From: Planctomycetota bacterium
GTDB lineage: Bacteria > Planctomycetota > B15-G4 > SIAN01
Assembly: GCA_009691715.1 (NCBI GenBank)
Contig: SIAN01000010.1
Span: forward strand, 1 to 64,000
Length of the DNA: 64,000 bases
Direction: 5' to 3'
Positions 46,301-55,180 of the stretch are shown here, in pieces. The notes under the pieces were generated by a model. The model saw only the letters and a list, made by a program, of their open reading frames with translations, was not told the DNA's origin and did no database searches. The position numbers and the translations under genes were made by a program. Each line of letters opens with the position of its first letter. The first letter of the stretch is position 1.

Positions 46301-46667
46301 ATCCGCGATCGAGCACGAAGATCGCGCCCGAGGACGCGCAGGTGACCCACAGCTCCTCGCTCTTCGGCCGGCGGCGCACCGTGACCGGTCCCATGCCGAC
46401 CTGGATCTCGTCCAGCAGCAGGAGCGCAGAGGCCTTGAACACGCTCACCGTGCCCGCCGCGACGTTCGCGACCCAGAGCTCGTCGTGTTCCGCGAGCAGC
46501 TCGACCGGATGGACCGGCGACTCCTCGAAGTTGACGTAGCTGCCGTCGCGGTTGTCGGTCCCGGCGGTCTGCGCGCGCGATGGGGCGGCGAACGTCGCAA
46601 TAAGGAGCGTGGTGGCAAGCGAGGTCGAAAGTGAAGTGGCAAGCGTCGTGCACGAGGTGAATCGCAT
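43383..46667 (-). CDS. Exported beta-propeller / di-haem cytochrome / Ca-loop / FN3-like protein
   Basis: 1094 residues with a signal peptide (TTLLIATFAAPSRAQTAG). Residues ~40-480 form a YVTN-type beta-propeller (HDELWVANVAAGTVSVFKAS; LWVTCASSGAIFVLDRGSRS; RGLALDEASERLWVFNRADA). Residues ~480-760 are a cytochrome c peroxidase/MauG-like part with two haem sites, SCNTCHLDGHADR and CADCHNLTGFNG. A thrombospondin-3-like calcium segment follows (GIDRDGDFLRDGDE, then DSDSDDDSYPDGYE). A fibronectin-III-like domain comes next (KLKPGTQYLAEIDGTDANGN) with a final beta domain. This looks like a surface-exposed redox or electron-transfer protein. The stop is followed by a strong hairpin. Intact over 3.3 kb. 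Confidence 0.82.
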   Translation of the reverse strand: MRFTSCTTLATSLSTSLATTLLIATFAAPSRAQTAGTDNRDGSYVNFEESPVHPVELLAEHDELWVANVAAGTVSVFKASALLLLDEIQVGMGPVTVRRRPKSEELWVTCASSGAIFVLDRGSRSVLDSFMPGQATLTTSGAFEIPVEPSGLVFDIAGDKAYCTLSLVNQVVEIDAAQRAVVRRLEFGTKFPNPLNSPLVHAEEPRALLLDGNQLFVLAFESGNGTTANAKLLSSTMVDMWDLTLNPPPGTGPFPPPPDRDLLAFDLASGATDATIALWRMGTLCFDVKKVPARGAARFVVSNVDANNMLEGEHQFPQGGIARHRLTIATTGSAVIPQATTVIDLNDPASRHPLLPLSKALFAVPNEIALTANGQLLFCCCYDTRNTAVVDLASGTVIASLAASGFGPRGLALDEASERLWVFNRADATLDQFDLTQVAAGAVITPLASLPVGFDPTPAVIRNGRLVHIDASNSGTGTQSCNTCHLDGHADRIAWSLGEFTGTLTDALKVDKDDKKVKVTQSLRGLEETAPFHWRGDRVDLDAFKPAFIGLLGGAEPSVVEFRNFQSYVFSLAMPANPGQLPTRELSTASGADATKGRAAFLQLPVTRVALDTAPPFTDRRLACADCHNLTGFNGATNQIFNDVTLPVVADNPAHLRGLFDKDSDDVNYRAMTFNSVNLNGLDRTPATGFGMANNGFADGLKHFVIENFTASDSAKQAITAFVAEFDSGTAAAAMWSYTLTPAKSGLPAATPVATFLQPQATAGNCDLAVHAFLPGSPRPRIGFRFDPASQLFEPDSVTLAPQSLAQLDALAQLGGVLVFLGVPVGTGGRVGIDRDGDFLRDGDEIITSPTDSDSDDDSYPDGYETDHGSNPADNASWPSNGVAPTITAAQLVFENSVLAKFRWTTSSEATSRIRLRDPATGALIATFSERRFERQHVMVVRKLKPGTQYLAEIDGTDANGNVATISSITFQAGAHVFQSVHSDVVVLASQGTLPSNKEDLLATFTVRGEDGALIDGATVTGRFIEWIDGQAASETRFMTAAPSVGGVATAAYVTLNDDGSLAFVEVVVDSISTTANELHFHPHETDFSDKVQL

Positions 46668-46787
46668 GGATTGGCTCCGGCGGAGGATCAGTCCCCGTGC
46701 CTGAAGACCGATCGGCCGCGCGATTTCTCATGGCGATTCCGCGAATCACGCCCAAGAACCCACCGAGGTGGGCTCCAAGGGGGAGCG

Positions 46788-49700
46788 TCAGCGCAGCGAC
46801 TGCCAGGCTGCAGCCGCGGCAGCATCCGCATCGGCGGCCTGCGCCGGCACCAGCGCAAGCAGCGTCGCCGCGAGATGGTTCTGCGGGAGATCGGCGGCTC
46901 GAAGGGTGCGAAGCGCGATCATCGCTGCAGCGGCCGCTTCGTCGTCGCCGCGCTCGTGGCGCAGGCGAGCGGTCAACAGCAGCGTCCGCGCGGAGGGCAG
47001 CGTGTGGTGACCGGCGGCGGTGCCGGTGCCGGCGGCGACCAGCGCCGCGAGCGCCTCGTCGACGCATTGGCCCGCGTCCTTCTCCTCGCGCCCGCCGAGC
47101 TCGGCGAACGTGAGCAGCACGAGTGCGTGCGCCTCGGCCACGACCGGGTCTTTCGGCAGACGCGCGATCGCGGCGCCCGTCCGCGCGAGCGCCGCGTCGA
47201 CGTGATCGAGCGCGCGTTCCGGCTCGAGCCAGCGGCGGCGGATCGCCACGTCGACCCAGAGCGCCAGGCGCCACGGGTCGTCGGGCGCGACATTCACCAT
47301 CCGTTCGCAGCCTTCGGTCGCCAGCGCCAGCACCGCCTCACGATCCTGACAACGCGGCGCACCCGCGAGCTCGAGCAGCGGGTCGATCCAGCGCGCGATG
47401 AAGTCGCGCCTGCCGGTCAACTGCTCGAACGGCAGGCGGCGCACGATCGTCGTCAGCTCTGCGAGGGTCGCCGGGCGTGTGGTCATCGCCCGATAGGTGC
47501 ACTCGAATTCGTGCTGTTCCGTGGTCTGGATCGTCGGCGCGATCTCGCGCGCGTGGCGGCACATCGCCGCGCCCTGCTCCAGCCGATCGGCCAGCGCGGG
47601 ATTTCGCTCCGTGGTGGCGATCGCTTCGGACACACGCAGTTGCGCCTCGGCCAGATCGGCTTGGCCGGTCGCCCAGGGGTTCTGCTGGAGTGTGGTCCCA
47701 TCGGCGGCGGCGCGCGCCTCGCCCAGAGCGCGCAGCTCGTGGATTTCGGTGCGGATGCGGGTGATCTCGTCGGTGCGCGCGGGTGCGCTCCAACGCACCT
47801 CGAGCCCGATCGCGGCAAGGCGCGCCTGCACCGATTGCGATCGCACCCACGCGGCGCCCGGGACCAGCGCGACCGCCTGCGCATGGTCGGCGATGGCGCG
47901 GTGGAGTTCGTCGAGCGACGCTTGGCCGGAAAGCGCGAAGAGCGCGAGGTTCGTGCTCGCGGTGCCGACGCGAGCGTGGGCCGCGCCGATGGCCGCATCG
48001 ATGACGCCGTCCTGCGCCAGCACGCGTTGGCGCACCTTCCGCCAGAGTTCCAAGTTGGCGCGCCACGCGTCGGCGTCAGTGCTGCCACCGATCAGACGCG
48101 CCACCTTGAGGTCGAAGTCGAGTTGGGCCGTGAGGATCGCGTCGACCACGCTGTCGCTGCAGGCGCCAGCGAACCAGCGCGCCGCCTCCTCGAGCTCGGC
48201 GACCGGGCTCTTGCCCTGATCGAGCTGGTCGCGTGCGCCGAGCTGCAGGCAGAGCGCGAGGAGCTTGATCGCCGGCGCGATGCCCGGGTGCGCGTCGCGC
48301 AGCCGGCGCGCATGGACGATCGCCTCGTCGACGCGGTGCTGATTGCACAGCGCGAAGCAGAGGAAGAGCGTCGCCTCGAAGTCGATGTCGTCGTGGCTGG
48401 TGCACGCCTGCAGCAGCTCGATCACGCCAGGCGCGTCGCCGGTCGCGAATCGTTCGACGCCATCGCACAGCGTCCCGATCCAGCGCAGGCCCGGCAGGTT
48501 GTCGATCGCGGCGGCGCGGCGCGCCTGTTCGAGATCCTCGCGCGCGTCCGCGATGACCTGCTTCATCGCCGGGTGGCGTTGGAGGGCCGCAGGAGCCGTC
48601 AGCGGCTCGACCAGCAGCTCGTAGGTGATCGGCGTGGTGGCGGACCACGCCGGTGAGTCGGCGACGCGGCGCAGATGGCGGCGCGCCGACAGTAACCAGA
48701 CGAACGGGTTGTCGGGATGGCGCACCTTGGCGCGCGCGAAAGCGTCGGCAGCTTGTTCGGGCGCCAGCAGGAACAGCGACCACGCGCGATAGGCGTCGGC
48801 GATGCCGGTGGTGTCGTTGCTGGCATCGAGCTGCGCTTCGAGCTGTTGTTGGAGCGCGCGTTGTTGCGGCTCGGGCAGCGGTTGGTAGCGCGCTTGCTCG
48901 GCTCGCTCCAGAAGCGGCCGCAGGCGCGGCGACAAATCGAGCAGCGCCGACTCGGTCGCCAGCAGCACGGCATGCGAGTCGAGCGTCTCGCGCTGAAGCA
49001 ACAGTTCGCGACCGAACCAGGCGCCAACCGCGAGCAGCGTCACGGCGACGATCGCCCCCGCCGCTCGCCATCGCAATGGCCGCAGCCGGCGCCAGGCGCG
49101 TCGTTGCCAGGTGGTCGCGTCGGCGAGGATCGGCTCGCCACGCCGGATGCGCGCGAGGTCGTCGGCGAGCGCCGCCGCGCTGGCGAGTCGCAGCGCCGGT
49201 TCGGGTTCGAGGCAGCGGCGCACCAGTGCGTCGAGCGAATGGGGCAAGGTCGGATCGCGCGTGCTCGGTGCCGCGGGTGCCTGTTGGCGCGCCGCGAGCG
49301 CCGAGTCGGGGGTCGGTGCGTCGCCGAATGCCAGCGCGCCGGTCGCGATCCAGTGCAGCAGGACACCGAGCGCGAACAGGTCGGCGCGACCGTCGTCGGC
49401 ATGGCCTCCGCGCAGTTGCTCGGGCGCCATGAAGGCGAGCGTCCCGACCACGCCGCCGTCGCGGGTCAATGGCGCCGCGCCGCGCGCGCGCGCAACGCCG
49501 AAGTCGACCAGCACCGGCTCGTCGTCGGCACGCACCATGATGTTGCTCGGCTTCAGGTCGCGATGCACGACCCCTTGCCGGTGCGCGTGGTCGACGGCGC
49601 GCGCGATCTTCTCGACGATGGCAAGGCGGCGATCGAGCGTCGGCCGTTCGTGCGCGACCCACTCGCCGAGGGATCGTCCCTCGATCAGGTCCATCACGAG

Positions 49701-50042
49701 GTACCAGGAGCCGCCCTCGTGGCCGAAGTCGTGGACGCGCACGATGCCTGGATGGCGGAGCTTCGCGGCCGTCGTCGCCTCACGCCGGAAGCGCTCCAAC
49801 CGCTCGGGATCGCCCACTTCGGCATCGTCGAGCGTCTTGATCGCGACCTCGTGCGCGAGCTCGCGATGGAGCGCGCGCCAGACGGTCCCGGCCGCACCCT
49901 TCCCGATCGGCGCGATCAGCAGGTACTGGCCGAGCGCCCGCCCGCCGCCCCCGTTCGCGTCGAGACCCACCTCAGTGAGAAATGCGCGACGCAGCGCGTC
50001 GGTGCGGTGGCGCGAGTCGTCGCCGTTGCCGTCGCCGCTCAT
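46788..50042 (-). CDS. Transmembrane Ser/Thr protein kinase (sigma-kinase pair 1)
   Basis: 1084 residues. The Hanks-type kinase domain (~35-290) is complete: P-loop IGKGAAGTVWRA, lysine in EVAIKTLDD, catalytic loop GVVHRDLKPSNIMV, DFG in VLVDFGVARA and GTLAFMAPEQLRGG. A single transmembrane helix (AAGAIVAVTLLAVGAWFG, ~330) separates it from a ~700-residue extracytoplasmic region. That region is Ala/Arg-rich and helical, with TPR-like spacing (e.g. FVWLLSARRHLRRVADSPAW; LFLCFALCNQHRVDEAIVHA), and probably senses or scaffolds. The start ATG overlaps the stop of the upstream ECF sigma gene by 4 bp (ATGA), so the kinase very likely controls that sigma factor or its output. Close paralogue of the kinase at 52622-55180. 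Confidence 0.9.
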   Translation of the reverse strand: MSGDGNGDDSRHRTDALRRAFLTEVGLDANGGGGRALGQYLLIAPIGKGAAGTVWRALHRELAHEVAIKTLDDAEVGDPERLERFRREATTAAKLRHPGIVRVHDFGHEGGSWYLVMDLIEGRSLGEWVAHERPTLDRRLAIVEKIARAVDHAHRQGVVHRDLKPSNIMVRADDEPVLVDFGVARARGAAPLTRDGGVVGTLAFMAPEQLRGGHADDGRADLFALGVLLHWIATGALAFGDAPTPDSALAARQQAPAAPSTRDPTLPHSLDALVRRCLEPEPALRLASAAALADDLARIRRGEPILADATTWQRRAWRRLRPLRWRAAGAIVAVTLLAVGAWFGRELLLQRETLDSHAVLLATESALLDLSPRLRPLLERAEQARYQPLPEPQQRALQQQLEAQLDASNDTTGIADAYRAWSLFLLAPEQAADAFARAKVRHPDNPFVWLLSARRHLRRVADSPAWSATTPITYELLVEPLTAPAALQRHPAMKQVIADAREDLEQARRAAAIDNLPGLRWIGTLCDGVERFATGDAPGVIELLQACTSHDDIDFEATLFLCFALCNQHRVDEAIVHARRLRDAHPGIAPAIKLLALCLQLGARDQLDQGKSPVAELEEAARWFAGACSDSVVDAILTAQLDFDLKVARLIGGSTDADAWRANLELWRKVRQRVLAQDGVIDAAIGAAHARVGTASTNLALFALSGQASLDELHRAIADHAQAVALVPGAAWVRSQSVQARLAAIGLEVRWSAPARTDEITRIRTEIHELRALGEARAAADGTTLQQNPWATGQADLAEAQLRVSEAIATTERNPALADRLEQGAAMCRHAREIAPTIQTTEQHEFECTYRAMTTRPATLAELTTIVRRLPFEQLTGRRDFIARWIDPLLELAGAPRCQDREAVLALATEGCERMVNVAPDDPWRLALWVDVAIRRRWLEPERALDHVDAALARTGAAIARLPKDPVVAEAHALVLLTFAELGGREEKDAGQCVDEALAALVAAGTGTAAGHHTLPSARTLLLTARLRHERGDDEAAAAAMIALRTLRAADLPQNHLAATLLALVPAQAADADAAAAAAWQSLR

Positions 50043-50770
50043 GCGAAGACCTCCCGGATCTCGGCGATCAGGTCGGCATCGCTCGAAAGCCCGTCGCGCA
50101 GGTGGGCCAGGATGAGGTCGCGGAAGCGGGCGCGTAGCCGGGCGAGGCGGTTCTTCACGTCGTGTGCCCCGAGGCCAAACTCCTTGGTGAGTTCGTTGTA
50201 GCCGGACTCACTACCGCCGGATCCGAGACCGTCGCGGGCGAGGCCGTAGAAGCGAAAGAAGAGATCGAAGTGGTCGCGCTTGCCCTCGCTTTCAAGCGCC
50301 GTGCGCAGTTCGAGAAGAACCTGGTCCACGATCGATCGCATCAGCTCGCGTTCGAAGCGCTGCTCGGGCGACAGGTCGCGCGCGGGCGGATCGGCCTCGA
50401 CCGGATCGAGGTCGTCGAGCGCCACGATGCGCACTCCGCCGCCGCGCTTCTGCGCCGCCTCGTCGCGCCGGCGGTTCAGCAGCCAGTGCTTGAGCGTCGC
50501 CTTCACGTAGGCGCGGAACCGGCCGTGCTCGGCCGCCACGTCGTGGAGCAGGTCGCGTTCGAGGAACGACGCAAAATAGGACTGCGTCAAGTCGCGCGCC
50601 GCCTCCGGCCCGGAGTTCCAGTCGAGCCGGACCGTCCAGTAGACCGGCCGCCAATAGACCGAGATCAGGCGATCGAGCGCCGTCGCACGAGCCGGCGCGC
50701 CGCCGTTCTGGGCGTCACGGATGACGGTCCAGCAAGTCGACGGAAAGCGGTGAGCGGGGGCCGAATCCAT
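50039..50770 (-). CDS. ECF sigma factor (sigma-kinase pair 1)
   Basis: 243 residues from ATG 50770; the frame is open further upstream but the paralogue at 55177-55893 begins at the equivalent position. Region 2 is HRFPSTCWTVIRDAQNG, then LISVYWRPVYWTVRLDWNSG, DLTQSYFASFLERDLL and FRAYVKATLKHWLLNRRRDE. Region 4 is LTKEFGLGAHDVKNRLARLR, then ARFRDLILAHLRDG. This is the planctomycete ECF subgroup usually encoded directly before a Ser/Thr kinase, without an anti-sigma factor; phosphorylation by the partner is the presumed switch. The conserved segment GGGVRIVALDDLDPVEADPP is almost identical in the paralogue. The TGA overlaps the kinase ATG. Confidence 0.88.
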   Translation of the reverse strand: MDSAPAHRFPSTCWTVIRDAQNGGAPARATALDRLISVYWRPVYWTVRLDWNSGPEAARDLTQSYFASFLERDLLHDVAAEHGRFRAYVKATLKHWLLNRRRDEAAQKRGGGVRIVALDDLDPVEADPPARDLSPEQRFERELMRSIVDQVLLELRTALESEGKRDHFDLFFRFYGLARDGLGSGGSESGYNELTKEFGLGAHDVKNRLARLRARFRDLILAHLRDGLSSDADLIAEIREVFA

Positions 50771-50778
50771 CGCCGTCG

Positions 50779-51282
50779 TCAGCGCTTCGGTGGCAGTTTC
50801 GGCGCGTCGCGATCGGCCGGGTTCCACTTCACGACGAAGAACGTGAGCGGCTCGCTGCCGCTGTTCAGCAGTCCGTGCATGACCCACGGCTCGGAGTACA
50901 TCAGGTCGCCTGGATGGGCCGGCGACTCCTTGCCGTCGAGTGACCAGGTGCCTTCGCCCGACACGATGTAGAGGAACTCCTCCTCCGCGTGCTGGTGGGG
51001 CGGGTGCACTTGCTGTCCCGGATTGAGGATGGCGAAGCCGGTCACGACATCGCGCAGGCAGGCGGTGGTCGCGCCGTCGAGGTAGCGACGGAGCTCGCCG
51101 ACCGGCAGGTGTTCGACCACTGCTTGATCGGAGGTGATGATTGCCGAAGGGAACGGCCCGGACTTGCGCGGCTCGTCGCGGTAGGTGCCTGTGGGGTCGC
51201 TCTCGCGAGTTGAGTCGCTTGCGGCGCAGCCAGCGACCGCGACGAGAGCGAGCAGCAAAGCCGCAGTTCGATCGGTTCGCAC
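50779..51282 (-). CDS. Cupin-fold lipoprotein
   Basis: 167 residues from GTG 51282, with GAGGGA upstream. The N-terminus is a lipoprotein signal: AALLLALVAVAGCAASDS has a lipobox (VAGC), so the protein is probably tethered to a membrane outside the cytoplasm. Residues ~85-155 are a cupin beta-barrel with the metal motif HPPHQHAEEEFLYIVSGEG and the second motif PGDLMYSEPWVMHGLLNSG. The enzymatic or binding role is unknown. Its stop is 8 bp before the sigma factor start, so it could be the first gene of the sigma-kinase operon, possibly feeding a signal to the kinase's extracytoplasmic region. That link is inference. Confidence 0.82.
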   Translation of the reverse strand: MRTDRTAALLLALVAVAGCAASDSTRESDPTGTYRDEPRKSGPFPSAIITSDQAVVEHLPVGELRRYLDGATTACLRDVVTGFAILNPGQQVHPPHQHAEEEFLYIVSGEGTWSLDGKESPAHPGDLMYSEPWVMHGLLNSGSEPLTFFVVKWNPADRDAPKLPPKR

Positions 51283-51334
51283 GGGTTCGTTCCCTCGTTG
51301 TTCACGGTCGGTCGTTCGAGGATTCAGGGGGATC

Positions 51335-52537
51335 TCATGCTCCGCCGAGCAGGTGCGCGGCGAGCCGCTCGATGAAATAGCCGACATCGGTCACGACGCC
51401 GATCGCCTGGAGCGTGCCGCGGTTCATGAGCTTGGTCGGCAGCGATTCGGTCATGTCGACGCAGACGGTGCGGACGCGGGCAGGCAGCAGGTTGCCGACG
51501 GCGATCGAGTGCAGCGCGGTGGCGAGCATCAGGCACATGCCGCAACCTTGCAGCGCGTCGAGGTAGGCGACCTGCGCGTCGCGGTTGTCCGGGATCACGT
51601 CGGCGAGCGGTCCGTCGTCGCGGATCGAGCCGGCCAGCACGAAGCGGGTGCCCTGCTGCACGCAGGCGTGCATGACACCCGACTTCACCAGGCCGGACTC
51701 GACCGCGGCGCGGATGCTGCCGGCGCGATTCACTGCGTTGATGGTGAACAGATGATTCCGGCTGCCGCCGTCGCGCGGCCGGCCGCTCTTCGCGCAGATG
51801 CCGAGGCTGGTGCCGAGCAGCGCCTTTTCGAGGTCGTGCGCGGCGAAGGCATTCCCCGCCAGCAGCACATCGATCCAGCCGGCGCGGATCAGGCGGGCCA
51901 GCGCGACATCGCCGCCCGAATGGACGATCGCCGGGCCGGCGACCAGGACGATCTTCTCGCCGGCCGCGCGAGTCTCCTTCATCTGCGCCACGACGCGCGC
52001 CGCGATCGCCTCCTTGTTGATCTCGGAGGAGACCTCGTGGCTCATGAAACCGAACGCCTTCGCGTCCGCTTTCAGGTTGGGCGGACTCACACGCAATCCC
52101 GCGCCCTGCAACACCACCGGCTCGCCGCTGCGGACGAGGCGCTGCTTCACGCAGGTCGGCCGGCCGTCGCGCACGACGATCGCACAGTCCATCTTCTGGG
52201 CCTGCACGGCGTGCCAGCGACCGGCGAGGCGGACGAAGGTGTCGAAGTTCGAGGTCGCATGAAAGTCATCGGGCAGGATCCCGTCGCGTTCGGCCGGTGC
52301 GGTGCGGGCATCGGCGAAACTTACCGAGGCGCCAAAGGGCTCGAGCGCCCGCAGCGCGACGTCGAGTCGCTCCGGATCGGCGGCGGTGATCTCGATGCTC
52401 GCGACCGCGCGTGCCGCGTCGCCTTCGAGTGCGACGACGGTCGCCGAGGTGCCCGCGCCCTTCGCCGCCGCCAGCAGCTGCGCCAGCCGCTCGCCCTGCA
52501 GCAGCGGGCCCTCGAGCCTCACCTCGTCGCGGATCAT
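51335..52537 (-). CDS. Ornithine cyclodeaminase-like LOR/SDH-domain protein (TIGR00300 type)
   Basis: About 400 residues; ATG 52537 and GTG 52540 are equally placed behind GAGGG. The sequence matches the archaeal/cyanobacterial family annotated as TIGR00300, LOR/SDH-like or AgrE C-terminal domain: a small alpha/beta domain up to ~75, DDFHATSNFDTFVRLAGRWH, QKMDCAIVVRDGRPTCV, a conserved KIVLVAGPAIVHSGGDVALA and WIDVLLAGNAFAAHDLEKAL nucleotide-binding region, then FVLAGSIRDDGPLADVIPDN and LMLATALHSIAVGNLLPARV. Characterised relatives convert ornithine to proline with NAD+, so arginine/ornithine catabolism is likely. It sits between the two sigma-kinase modules. Complete. Confidence 0.82.
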   Translation of the reverse strand: MIRDEVRLEGPLLQGERLAQLLAAAKGAGTSATVVALEGDAARAVASIEITAADPERLDVALRALEPFGASVSFADARTAPAERDGILPDDFHATSNFDTFVRLAGRWHAVQAQKMDCAIVVRDGRPTCVKQRLVRSGEPVVLQGAGLRVSPPNLKADAKAFGFMSHEVSSEINKEAIAARVVAQMKETRAAGEKIVLVAGPAIVHSGGDVALARLIRAGWIDVLLAGNAFAAHDLEKALLGTSLGICAKSGRPRDGGSRNHLFTINAVNRAGSIRAAVESGLVKSGVMHACVQQGTRFVLAGSIRDDGPLADVIPDNRDAQVAYLDALQGCGMCLMLATALHSIAVGNLLPARVRTVCVDMTESLPTKLMNRGTLQAIGVVTDVGYFIERLAAHLLGGA

Positions 52538-52621
52538 CACGAGCCCTCGCGCACCGTTCCTCGATCGGCCGGCGCGATCGTACTGAACGCGAGGCGGCGG
52601 CTGCAGTGCGCCACGACGCGG

Positions 52622-55180
52622 TCAGTGCCCGGCCGCGTCCAAGTTGATGGCGACGCGAGCGGCGACGATGTCGGCCGCGAGCGCGTCGAGGCCGGCGGCG
52701 CAAGGACGGATCGCACTGGCGTTCGCGACGGTGGCCCAGAGGAGATCGAGCAAGGCCGCTGCATCCGGGCAGCGCGACTCGCGGGCGTAATGGAACAGCG
52801 GATCGACGAATCGGCCGAGCGCGGCGCGATCGCCCCCGAGCTTCGCGAGCGGCAGCGCGCCCGCGGTTGCGGCGAACCGCGCCGCGGTCGCGCCGCGCGC
52901 GATCAGTGCTCGCAGCGTGCATTCGAGCTCGCAATCGAGGATCGCGGTGAGCTGTGGCGCCAGCGCGCGTGCGCTCCGGCATTGCGCAGCAGCCCGTTCG
53001 AGCCGTTTTGCAGACTCGTCGAGCGCCTCGGCCGTCGCTTCGGGCTCTCGTGTCGCCTCCTCGGACAGCCACAGCTGCGCTTCCGCGAGCTCCACCCGCG
53101 TCTCCGCCGCGCGCAGCGTCGCGTCATCGATCGTCGATTGCGCAGCGATGCGATCGCGGATCGACCACCAGGCCGCGACGTTCGCGGTCCATTCGGCGAT
53201 CGATGCCGTCTGCGCGGCCGCGCGCGCACAACTGAGATCGAACTCGACCGTCGCCGCCAGGATGTCGTCGACCAGCGAGTCGCCGCGCGCTTGCGCGAAT
53301 CGCTCCTTCGCCTCGACCAGCGGATCGATCGGGCTGCCGCCATCCGCCATCGCCGCGCACGCCTGCGCCTGCAGGCAGAGCGCGAGCAGCTTGCCCGCCG
53401 GCGTGAAGCCGGACCGCCCCTCGAACAGCGCGCGCGCACGCTCGACTGCCTCGGCGGGGCGCTGCCGTTCGCACAAGGCCAGGCAAAGGAAGAGCGTCGC
53501 CTCGAAGTCGACCTTGGTGTGATCGGCGATCGACGACAGCCGTTCGATCACGCCGTCGAGGTCGCCAGCGGCGAACCGCTCCATCCCCTCGCACAGCTGC
53601 CCGATCCAGGCCATGCGCGGCTGCTCTTCGACCCTTGCCGTGGCGCGCGCGCGGTCAAGGTCGTCGCGCGCGTCGGCCAGCACCTGCCGCAGCGCACCCT
53701 CGGGGTGCAGCACGGACGCAATCGCGATCGGCTCGAACAGCAGCAGCGGACGGATCGGCAGCGATGGCGACCACGCCGGCGATTCGGCGACGCGACGCAA
53801 TTGCCGCCGCGCCGACATGAGCCAGACGAACGGGTTGTCGGAGTGGTGCTGCTTCGCGCGCTCGAAGGTCTCGGCCGCGCGCTTGGGATCGAGCAGGAAG
53901 CAGCTCCAACCGCGGTACGCGTCGGCCACGCCCAGATTGTCGGCGCTGCCGTCGAGGCGCACCTCGATCTCGGCAAGCAGCCGTTGACGGTCGGCTTCGG
54001 GCGCCAGCTCGTAGCGCATGCGCTCGGCCTGTTCGAGCAATCCGCGGACTCGCGCCGAGATCTCGACCTGCGCCGTCGCGATCGCCAGCAGACGCCGCTG
54101 TCGCGTTACGGTCTCGTCGCGATCGAGCGCGCGCCAACCGGTGTATGCCAGCGCCACGAGCGCGGCGCCGACGACGATGATCCCGGCCGCGCGCCGTCCG
54201 CGACCGATCAGCTTGCGCCATGCGCGGCGCGGCCAGCTCGTGGCACCGTCATCGATCGGCTCGCCGCGCTGGAGGCGGCCGAGGTCGTCGGCGAGCGTCG
54301 CCGCGTTCGGCAGACGCCGCGCGACGTCGGGTTCGAGGCAGCGGCGCACCAGCGCGTCGATCGCGCCGGAAAGAGGGCCGCCGAGCGGGTCGTCGCTGCG
54401 ATCTGGTGGTGGCACGGCGCACCGCGCGGCCAGCGCTTCGGCCGGCGTGCGCGCGTCGCCGAACCGGAAGGTCCCGGTCGCCAGCCAATGCAACAGCACG
54501 CCGAGCGCGAAGACATCGGCGCGCGCGTCCTGTTCGGCCGCGCCGCGAAGCTGCTCGGGCGCCATGAACGCGAGCGTTCCGGTCACGACACCATCCAGCG
54601 TGCGCAGCCGGTCGTCGTGGGTGCGCGCCACGCCGAAATCGACCAGGACCGGTTCGCCATCGGCACGGACCACGATGTTGCTCGGCTTCAGGTCACGATG
54701 GATGACGCCCTGCCGATGGGCGTAGTCGACCGCACGCGCCACCCGCTCGAGGAGTTCGAGGCGGCGCGCGAGTGGCGGCTGCTCCTGCTCGATCCAGTCG
54801 TCGAGGCGGCGCCCGTCGACCAGGTCCATCGCCAGGTACCAGGTGGCGTCCTCGCAGCCGAAATCGTGGACGCGCGCAATCCCCGGATGGCGCAGCCGCG
54901 CGGCCGTCGCCGCCTCGCGCCGGAATCGCTCCAATCGCTCGGGATCGCCATTTTCGATCCGGTCGAGCGTCTTCACCGCGACCTCGTGCAGCAGCTCGCG
55001 ATGGAGCGCGCGCCAGACCGTGCCGTTGGCGCCTTGCCCGATCGGCGCGAGCAGCAGGTACTGCCCGATGACACGCCCCTCGCCGCGACCCGACTCGAAG
55101 CCCACCTCGCACAGGAACGCGCGCCGCAGCGAGTCGGTCATCCCGTCGTCGAGCGGCACGTTGTCGTGGTCGGGCGTCAC
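52622..55180 (-). CDS. Transmembrane Ser/Thr protein kinase (sigma-kinase pair 2)
   Basis: 852 residues, paralogous to the kinase at 46788-50042. The kinase domain is complete: IGQGANGTVWRALHRELLHE, lysine in EVAVKTLDR, GVIHRDLKPSNIVV, VLVDFGVARTHDD and GTLAFMAPEQLRG. A transmembrane helix (AAGIIVVGAALVALAYTGW, ~330) leads to a ~500-residue helical extracytoplasmic part, shorter by ~230 residues than in paralogue 1. It shares the segment NPFVWLMSARRQLRRVAESP, near-identical to its counterpart. ATG 55180 overlaps the TGA of the sigma gene by 4 bp. Intact. Confidence 0.9.
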   Translation of the reverse strand: MTPDHDNVPLDDGMTDSLRRAFLCEVGFESGRGEGRVIGQYLLLAPIGQGANGTVWRALHRELLHEVAVKTLDRIENGDPERLERFRREAATAARLRHPGIARVHDFGCEDATWYLAMDLVDGRRLDDWIEQEQPPLARRLELLERVARAVDYAHRQGVIHRDLKPSNIVVRADGEPVLVDFGVARTHDDRLRTLDGVVTGTLAFMAPEQLRGAAEQDARADVFALGVLLHWLATGTFRFGDARTPAEALAARCAVPPPDRSDDPLGGPLSGAIDALVRRCLEPDVARRLPNAATLADDLGRLQRGEPIDDGATSWPRRAWRKLIGRGRRAAGIIVVGAALVALAYTGWRALDRDETVTRQRRLLAIATAQVEISARVRGLLEQAERMRYELAPEADRQRLLAEIEVRLDGSADNLGVADAYRGWSCFLLDPKRAAETFERAKQHHSDNPFVWLMSARRQLRRVAESPAWSPSLPIRPLLLFEPIAIASVLHPEGALRQVLADARDDLDRARATARVEEQPRMAWIGQLCEGMERFAAGDLDGVIERLSSIADHTKVDFEATLFLCLALCERQRPAEAVERARALFEGRSGFTPAGKLLALCLQAQACAAMADGGSPIDPLVEAKERFAQARGDSLVDDILAATVEFDLSCARAAAQTASIAEWTANVAAWWSIRDRIAAQSTIDDATLRAAETRVELAEAQLWLSEEATREPEATAEALDESAKRLERAAAQCRSARALAPQLTAILDCELECTLRALIARGATAARFAATAGALPLAKLGGDRAALGRFVDPLFHYARESRCPDAAALLDLLWATVANASAIRPCAAGLDALAADIVAARVAINLDAAGH

